A stretch of 17,685 bases of DNA from the NCBI GenBank assembly GCA_964576585.1, contig CAZNWO010000063.1:1-17685 (forward strand), read 5' to 3'. The DNA is from GCA-2730975 sp964576585 (lineage in GTDB: Bacteria > Verrucomicrobiota > Verrucomicrobiia > Opitutales > Seribacteraceae). Positions 13,109 through 17,685 of this stretch are shown here, piece after piece. Both the position numbers and the translations under genes were made by a program. How positions within the stretch are numbered: position 1 is the stretch's first letter; the number at the start of each line of letters is the position of its first letter. The notes beneath the pieces were generated by a model, which saw only the letters and a list, made by a program, of their open reading frames with translations, was not told where the DNA came from and ran no database searches.

Positions 13109-14284
13109 TCACCTGACTTTCCACAACAACCAGAGGGAAAGGCAACCCAAGAACACGACAGGTAGGCCCGCCGCCCACTGAACGGATAAAAGCCCGGCCT
13201 CTCCCAAAGAATCGCTTCCTGTCCGCACCAAGTAATAAAGGGCGAAGACTCCGAGGGCACGAGCCAAACCTGCAGCAGCTGAACGACCATTGCCGAGCAA
13301 GGCAAAGGGAACCCCCAAGGTCACGGCCAAAAGGCAGCCAGGTGCAGTCCAGGCCAAATGAGCCTCGCGAAGGACATAGGGTCGAATCTTAGCATGATTG
13401 GAGTCGACCGAAGAATTTTTTACGAGACGCAATTCCTCGAGGGAAAGCCGACTGGGCTTTTTTCTCAAAAGCTCATGGAGCTTGGGATCGTCACGCACTT
13501 CAGGCAAAGTCAATCGATGGAAACTCTTGTTTATTATGGGAACCGGCACAAGGTTTTCTTCCCCAGTCGATTCCTTGGAGAACTCCTCGTCGACTGCAAT
13601 CCCCACACCGGAAGGATCAGGGAATGGCACGCCTTCGGATCCCTCGAAACCAAGAAACCTGCCTTCGAGAAAAAGCCACGAACCATCCTCTTGTCGGAAC
13701 GCCCGCTCGGAACGAATGCGAAAAAACTCAGAACCTGAATCACGCCTCGCATATAGGTGAACGTCTTCTCCGGAATTCTTTTGGGAAGAGAACTTGCGAA
13801 AGAACCAACGACGATTAGCCTCTCGGCAATCCATTTCGAAATTATCGATCATCCCTACTCCCTGTTTCTTCCCGGCAAACTCACCAAGCATCATCTGAGC
13901 CATCTGCATCGAATGGGAACTCCATGTCGCATTTAGGTAGTAGGTTATTCCGGAAAGAAGCAAAGCTGCACACAAAAGCACCCTTACCAAACGCAACAAA
14001 GGAATACCCCCAGATTTCAGGGCAGTGAGCTCTTGATTCCTACGAAGCCTCGCCAAGGCAAAAAGAGTAGACAAAAATAGGGCGACTGGCAAAAGCCAAG
14101 GCAGGTAGGCAACCATCAGATGGGCGTAATAGACGATTATCTGGGAAAAACCTGCTGAACCACTGGAAAGATCTGAAACGTTGTTCGAGGCGTCCTGCAA
14201 GATAAGCAAGGCCAAAAGAGAACCAAGCACAATGCAGAATACCTTTGACCACTCGGCCAAGACATATCGATCCAACACGGACAT
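13109..14284 (-). CDS. LptF/LptG-family permease (lipopolysaccharide export)
   Basis: A 391-residue inner-membrane permease of the YjgP/YjgQ family, a component of the LptB2FG ABC transporter that extracts LPS for transport to the outer membrane. It starts MSVLDRYVLAEWSKVFCIVL, the family opening. Membrane spans lie near residues 14-33, about 50-75 and 98-117. A large periplasmic domain (about 120-310) follows, then three more spans (about 320-390). The loop LARLRRNQELTALKSGGIPL (77-96) matches the coupling-helix region that contacts LptB. It is alone here without a partner lptF or lptG, so I do not choose between the two. Its presence implies an outer membrane. It diverges from the AGCS gene across 96 nt. 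Confidence 0.9.
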   Translation of the reverse strand: MSVLDRYVLAEWSKVFCIVLGSLLALLILQDASNNVSDLSSGSAGFSQIIVYYAHLMVAYLPWLLPVALFLSTLFALARLRRNQELTALKSGGIPLLRLVRVLLCAALLLSGITYYLNATWSSHSMQMAQMMLGEFAGKKQGVGMIDNFEMDCREANRRWFFRKFSSQKNSGEDVHLYARRDSGSEFFRIRSERAFRQEDGSWLFLEGRFLGFEGSEGVPFPDPSGVGIAVDEEFSKESTGEENLVPVPIINKSFHRLTLPEVRDDPKLHELLRKKPSRLSLEELRLVKNSSVDSNHAKIRPYVLREAHLAWTAPGCLLAVTLGVPFALLGNGRSAAAGLARALGVFALYYLVRTGSDSLGEAGLLSVQWAAGLPVVFLGCLSLWLLWKVR

Positions 14285-14337
14285 TTCGGGAACTCGGGCG
14301 GATTAGTCCCAATAGGTGCAAGCCTTTAGAACTTGCT

Positions 14338-14366
14338 TTGCATTGTCTGTCACAAGATTGTTCAAT
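14338..14366 (+). promoter_or_regulatory. Weak candidate promoter for the AGCS symporter gene
   Basis: TTGCAT (14338-14343), a 17-nt spacer and TTCAAT (14361-14366) end 14 nt before the ATG at 14381. The -35 match is poor (3 of 6), the -10 moderate (4 of 6). The geometry repeats that of accA and rpsT and supports ATG 14381 as the start. Confidence 0.25.
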
Positions 14367-14380
14367 CTCCGAAAGAAACA

Positions 14381-16039
14381 ATGCCAACAAACAACCAAAG
14401 TCAAATGAAGGATTTCAGAAGAATCACGAAGATCACCACCACGATTCTAGCCCTTTGCTTCCTTTCGCAGATGAATCTGACGGCCGATGACAACAAAACA
14501 ACCGAAACCCTTTCTCAACCCGACAAGACCATACTCGCAACGGGAGAAGACCACGGAGATGAAAAGACAAGCAGCGGGAATTTCCAAGAATTCATAGACG
14601 CCTTCTTCGGGGAATATGTGGTGGAGCCGATCGCAGCTCTCTTGTTCTGGAAAATTCCAGGATTGGAGATGCCTTTGGTTGTGGCATGGCTTCTATTTGG
14701 CGCCCTGTTCTTCACGCTTCGCATGCGCTTCGTAAATCTCAGGCTGTTCGGTCACGCCATCGACTTGGTCAGAGGTAAACATGACACAAAGGAGCAGGAA
14801 GGCGAAGTCACTCACTTCCAAGCCTTGACGACGGCCCTATCGGCAACGGTAGGACTAGGCAACATTGCCGGAGTGGCAATTGCAATAGGAACCGGTGGGC
14901 CGGGAGCAACCTTCTGGATGATTCTCGTAGGGTTCCTTGGCATGTCATCCAAGTTCACCGAATGCCTTCTTGGCCAGAAGTATAGGAAAGTTCGTGCAGA
15001 TGGAAAAATCATGGGAGGGGCCATGCACTACCTGTCGGATGGGCTGAAGGAGCTGAAGCTAACGCACCTCGGAGGATTGCTTGCGGGGTTATTTTGCATT
15101 CTTTGCATCGGGGGATCCTTCGGCGGAGGAAACGCCTTTCAAGTGGTTCAGTCCTTGGACTTAATCCAATCTGTATTTCCCTCGCTGGCATCCTTTCCCT
15201 GGGTCTATGGGTTACTCATGACGATACTAGTCGGTCTAGTTATAATTGGAGGAATTAAGAGCATAGCCGGAGTAGCCTCAAGGATTGTACCAGCCATGTG
15301 CGGCATTTACTTGCTCGCCTGCATAGCCATTCTTGCGATGAACTTCGATGCCATACCCGGGGCCTTTTCATTAATCTTCGAAAGCGCATTCAGTTTCGAG
15401 GCGGGCTTAGGAGGCTTTTTGGGAATCCTCATAATTGGCGTCAAGAGAGCGGTCTTTTCGAACGAAGCAGGAATTGGATCAGCAGCTATTGCGCACTCGG
15501 CGGCAAAGGTTTCTCATCCAGCCGAGGAAGGTATAGTCGCCCTGCTCGAACCGTTCATTGATACCATCGTCGTTTGCACGATGACCGCTCTGGTCATTAT
15601 CATTACGGGGGTGTACGAACCGACGAGCTTCACGACAAACCCTGAACAGCAAGCCGTACTCCAAGGTTACATCGACGAAGACAAGGGAGGAGCCTTGACC
15701 TCCGAGGCAATGAAAAGCGTGATTCCATGGTTCCCGTACGTATTGTCGGTTGCAGTTTTTCTTTTTGCCTTTTCGACAATGATTTCCTGGTCCTACTATG
15801 GCGAGCGTTGCTGGGTATGGCTTTTTGGCGATGGCTCATCATTGATCTACAAGATCATCTTCCTTCTTTTTTCATTCTTAGGCTCACTGATTACTGCAAC
15901 CAACATATTGACCTTCAGCGACTTGATGATTCTTGGCATGGCGTTCCCCAACATCCTAGGACTACTCATCATGAGCGGTGTGGTTAGTAGAGAATTGAAG
16001 AACTATGAAGCAAGACTCAAGAATTCAGGTAAAGCTTGA
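14381..16039 (+). CDS. Alanine/glycine:cation symporter family protein (AGCS)
   Basis: A 552-residue multi-span membrane protein that would import alanine, glycine or similar amino acids with sodium. The family signature TVGLGNIAGVAIAIGTGGPG is followed by ATFWMILVGFLGMSSKFTEC. A second signature, KRAVFSNEAGIGSAAIAHSA, lies further on. About ten or eleven hydrophobic spans are visible from about residue 75 to 540. The N-terminus is longer than in typical AGCS proteins: about 70 residues with a signal-like hydrophobic stretch (ITTTILALCFLSQMNL) and an Asp/Thr/Ser-rich linker. ATG 14381 is chosen because of the upstream promoter-like spacing; ATG 14405 (MKDFRR) is an alternative that puts the hydrophobic stretch closer to the start. 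Substrate specificity cannot be read from the sequence. Confidence 0.92.
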   Translation: MPTNNQSQMKDFRRITKITTTILALCFLSQMNLTADDNKTTETLSQPDKTILATGEDHGDEKTSSGNFQEFIDAFFGEYVVEPIAALLFWKIPGLEMPLVVAWLLFGALFFTLRMRFVNLRLFGHAIDLVRGKHDTKEQEGEVTHFQALTTALSATVGLGNIAGVAIAIGTGGPGATFWMILVGFLGMSSKFTECLLGQKYRKVRADGKIMGGAMHYLSDGLKELKLTHLGGLLAGLFCILCIGGSFGGGNAFQVVQSLDLIQSVFPSLASFPWVYGLLMTILVGLVIIGGIKSIAGVASRIVPAMCGIYLLACIAILAMNFDAIPGAFSLIFESAFSFEAGLGGFLGILIIGVKRAVFSNEAGIGSAAIAHSAAKVSHPAEEGIVALLEPFIDTIVVCTMTALVIIITGVYEPTSFTTNPEQQAVLQGYIDEDKGGALTSEAMKSVIPWFPYVLSVAVFLFAFSTMISWSYYGERCWVWLFGDGSSLIYKIIFLLFSFLGSLITATNILTFSDLMILGMAFPNILGLLIMSGVVSRELKNYEARLKNSGKA

Positions 16040-16208
16040 AGCTTGTACACAATCCGATTCCAGCCATAACTTTAATCTATAGAAAAAAAGATGAATTTTT
16101 ATTATTTTTTTGCTTTCCTCGCATCCCCGAGTTACTTTATATGAACTTACCTTTACCTCAACCTCGGCAACACAACTGATACAACAGTAATTTTATTCCC
16201 CTAAAACC
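16040..16208. other. 169-nt intergenic region with AT-rich block and candidate promoter
   Basis: The region begins with a small inverted repeat just after the AGCS stop (AAGCT-TGA-AGCTT, about 16033-16045), possibly part of a terminator but without a T-run. An unusually AT-rich block (16081-16112) with runs of seven A and seven T follows. A candidate promoter for the next gene is TTGCTT (16110-16115), a 17-nt spacer and TACTTT (16133-16138), giving a leader of about 65 nt. I see no gene in it. Confidence 0.3.
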
Positions 16209-16754
16209 ATGGACGACGATACCGTACATATTTCAGACTCGGAAGATGCCCAAGCTGCAGTTTCCCGACTTGTGAAAGTAATCGAGAACTGGGCATCGAA
16301 GGAAAGCCAGAAAAACGACTACGAACTCTCGGCTTTCGGTGCAGCCTTGGCTTCGGGCATTGTGGCTTTCCATGAGATATCTGCAAAGGATTGTCGAACT
16401 TGCCCTGGCTTAATGGGAGCAATCTCAAGGGCTCAAAAACACTTGGAAAGGCAGCACAAGGAATTCGACTCCGAGATCGACAAGATGCACCTCAAGTTCG
16501 CTCAGGAAATGGAGGAACTCGATCTCAAGATCATTCGAGATCGAAAGGAGTTCAAGAAATACCTCGAGACACTTCTCTTTGCCGAGGAATACAACAAGCT
16601 CAGGAAGTCTGTCGGTGCAATTTTCGAAACCCTTGACGCCAAGGCCAATTATCGCGCGGATGCACCTCAGGCAGCCTCCGCACAACCAGCAGCGCCTCAA
16701 GCACAACCAGCAGCACCTACAGCGGCTCCAATGCCGGCATCTCCCCAAGGATAA
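16209..16754 (+). CDS. Hypothetical protein: helical/coiled-coil body with Ala-Pro-Gln tail
   Basis: A 181-residue soluble protein I do not recognise. Residues 1-15 are acidic (MDDDTVHISDSEDAQ). Residues 16-60 look helical, followed by a CxxC-like KDCRTCPGLM (about 60-69). Residues 70-120 are a charged coiled coil (QKHLERQHKEFDSEIDKMHL, FAQEMEELDLKIIRDRKEFK). The tail (about 150-181) is Ala/Pro/Gln-rich with a duplicated AQPAAPQ unit. No signal peptide or membrane span is evident. Codon use fits the neighbours. It stands alone between the AGCS gene and the convergent AEC gene. Confidence 0.72.
   Translation: MDDDTVHISDSEDAQAAVSRLVKVIENWASKESQKNDYELSAFGAALASGIVAFHEISAKDCRTCPGLMGAISRAQKHLERQHKEFDSEIDKMHLKFAQEMEELDLKIIRDRKEFKKYLETLLFAEEYNKLRKSVGAIFETLDAKANYRADAPQAASAQPAAPQAQPAAPTAAPMPASPQG
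16681..16722 (+). repeat. 21-bp tandem duplication inside the Ala-Pro-Gln tail
   Basis: Two adjacent copies of a 21-bp unit, CACAACCAGCAGCGCCTCAA with its final G (16681-16701) and CACAACCAGCAGCACCTACA with its final G (16702-16722), differ at only two positions. Being a multiple of three, the repeat adds seven residues in frame. Confidence 0.8.
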
Positions 16755-16821
16755 TTTTAAAAGGCAGTAGTCGTACTTTGCTACGAATGCATTCCTGAAG
16801 AGACTCTGCCTCTCGGACGGT

Positions 16822-17685
16822 TCAGCTTCCCGGCAAAAGCTTGATTCCGATTGCCAACCATACAGGCATGCTAAGCATGCAACCAAGCAGGGTCGCCAAA
16901 ATCACTCTCAGGGCAACGGATTCATCACAGTCAAAGGACTTGACAACGACAATTGCGAAGATGCCCGCCGGCATGGCTGCTTGAACTACCAACGCCTCGG
17001 CAATCCATTTGTACTGGCCATCGAAGGGAAGGAATGCGACTGCAATCAGGAAAAGGGCTGGAGCTATTAGCAAGCGGGTGCAAACGCCACAAAGCTCGGG
17101 GCGCAAATCACCAGTCGGTTCACGCTTCTGCCAAAGCTCCGAGACACTGCCTCCGATAAGCAACAATCCCAAGGGAATGGCACAAGCAGCCAAAGAATCC
17201 ACAATGAGAAAAAGGAATTCAGGAACTGCTTCCCTCCCTCCAAGAAAAGTCAAAGCCCCGGCGCAGATGATGGATATCGAAGGAGGGTTAATCAAGCGAC
17301 GCCAACTGGGTCTCCCTCCAACCAAAACAATTACCCCAACCGTCCAGATGGCAATTTCCACGCCAAGGTTGAATACAATCAATTTGCCGATAAAGTCCTC
17401 TCCAAATAGGGTTTCTCCAACTGGAAAAGCAAAAAAGCCATAGTTGAAGATTCCGGCGGAAAAAATAAAAGAACCCCGATCTCCTTCCTTCAAACCTCCC
17501 AACCTTGCCATCAGCGCACTCAAGGCGAATCCCACCACAATGGACAAGAATCCAACGGATGGAGCGACCAACAGCAGAAGGTTCGGGTCCCTCAAGGTTG
17601 CATGATCCGTAAGGCTGGAAACAATAAAACAGGGGTAGAGCAGTCGAATGGTAAGGGTCGTAAGGGATGCATCGGCCTCCGAACG
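16822..17685 (-). CDS. AEC-family transporter (auxin efflux carrier-like), 5' end beyond right edge
   Basis: A multi-span membrane protein of the AEC (auxin efflux carrier / malonate-type permease) family, probably exporting or moving small organic anions. The minus-strand frame stays open to the window edge: upstream of the apparent TTG at 17595 it continues as TLTIRLLYPCFIVSSLTDHA, a typical AEC first-half helix. So the gene is longer than it seems and its start is off the window (287 residues seen). Family features include RGSFIFSAGIFNYGFFAFPV in the N-terminal half, LLLIGGSVSELW in the middle and EALVVQAAMPAGIFAIVVVK in the C-terminal half. The substrate is unknown. It converges on the unknown coiled-coil gene, with 67 nt between stops. 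Confidence 0.88.
   Translation of the reverse strand, partial: RSEADASLTTLTIRLLYPCFIVSSLTDHATLRDPNLLLLVAPSVGFLSIVVGFALSALMARLGGLKEGDRGSFIFSAGIFNYGFFAFPVGETLFGEDFIGKLIVFNLGVEIAIWTVGVIVLVGGRPSWRRLINPPSISIICAGALTFLGGREAVPEFLFLIVDSLAACAIPLGLLLIGGSVSELWQKREPTGDLRPELCGVCTRLLIAPALFLIAVAFLPFDGQYKWIAEALVVQAAMPAGIFAIVVVKSFDCDESVALRVILATLLGCMLSMPVWLAIGIKLLPGS

Noticed and set aside
13358..13760. Plus-strand reading frames opposite the LptF/LptG gene
   Set aside because: They are shadows of a well-supported membrane permease on the minus strand.
16681..16722. Short tandem repeat as a CRISPR or mobile element trace
   Set aside because: Only two adjacent 21-bp copies, in frame, with no spacers; it is a simple coding duplication.

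Overview
The window is a compact stretch of a bacterial chromosome with moderately high GC. It carries housekeeping genes and shows no sign of phage, IS, CRISPR or plasmid material. The mixture suggests a member of the PVC superphylum, most likely Verrucomicrobiota of the Opitutales/Puniceicoccales kind. The clues are type B L31 and L36 as the ribosomal proteins seen, a CT398-like zinc-ribbon coiled-coil protein next to rnpB, a lone LptF/LptG-type permease, AGCS and AEC transporters, a dimeric-dUTPase-like protein and an almost complete lack of Shine-Dalgarno sequences. This placement is an inference from gene content; no 16S rRNA is present.

Layout. Positions 1-50 are probably the tail of a plus-strand gene. 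Minus-strand rpmJ (type B L36) and rpmE (type B L31) diverge from plus-strand rpsR (S18), followed by a full-length Sua5/TsaC gene; none of the three ribosomal proteins carries a zinc knuckle. Next (2050-3549) is an exported protein that is almost entirely one coiled coil. It converges on accA, which is preceded by a TPR gene on the same strand. Divergent from these is the block zinc-ribbon protein - RNase P RNA - rpsT (S20). A dUTPase/MazG-like gene on the minus strand follows. A gene for a very basic Arg/Ser/Gly-rich protein comes next, preceded by a possibly structured leader, and then murA and ruvB with a 2-nt gap. ruvB overlaps tail-to-tail with a Nudix hydrolase gene. Divergent from the Nudix gene, a YycJ-like metallo-beta-lactamase-fold gene overlaps pyk (pyruvate kinase) by 4 nt. 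A minus-strand LptF/LptG permease, an AGCS sodium:alanine-type symporter, an unknown coiled-coil protein with an Ala/Pro/Gln tail, and a partial AEC transporter running off the right edge complete the window.

Together the genes cover translation (L31, L36, S18, S20, tRNA t6A synthesis, RNase P), envelope and lipid synthesis (AccA, MurA, LptF/G), DNA repair and nucleotide hygiene (RuvB, dUTPase-like, Nudix), glycolysis (Pyk) and solute transport.

The points most worth a second look are: (1) several genes with sigma70-type promoters whose -10 box ends only 11-14 nt before the start codon, which implies leaderless or near-leaderless mRNAs, together with the absence of Shine-Dalgarno sequences; (2) the exported protein with about 27 consecutive 14-residue blocks in unbroken heptad register; (3) a pyruvate kinase with two potassium-ligand positions replaced; (4) a trio of zinc-free ribosomal protein genes; (5) a possible structured 5' leader before the basic low-complexity protein gene. 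I did not find a clear-cut novel multi-gene system.
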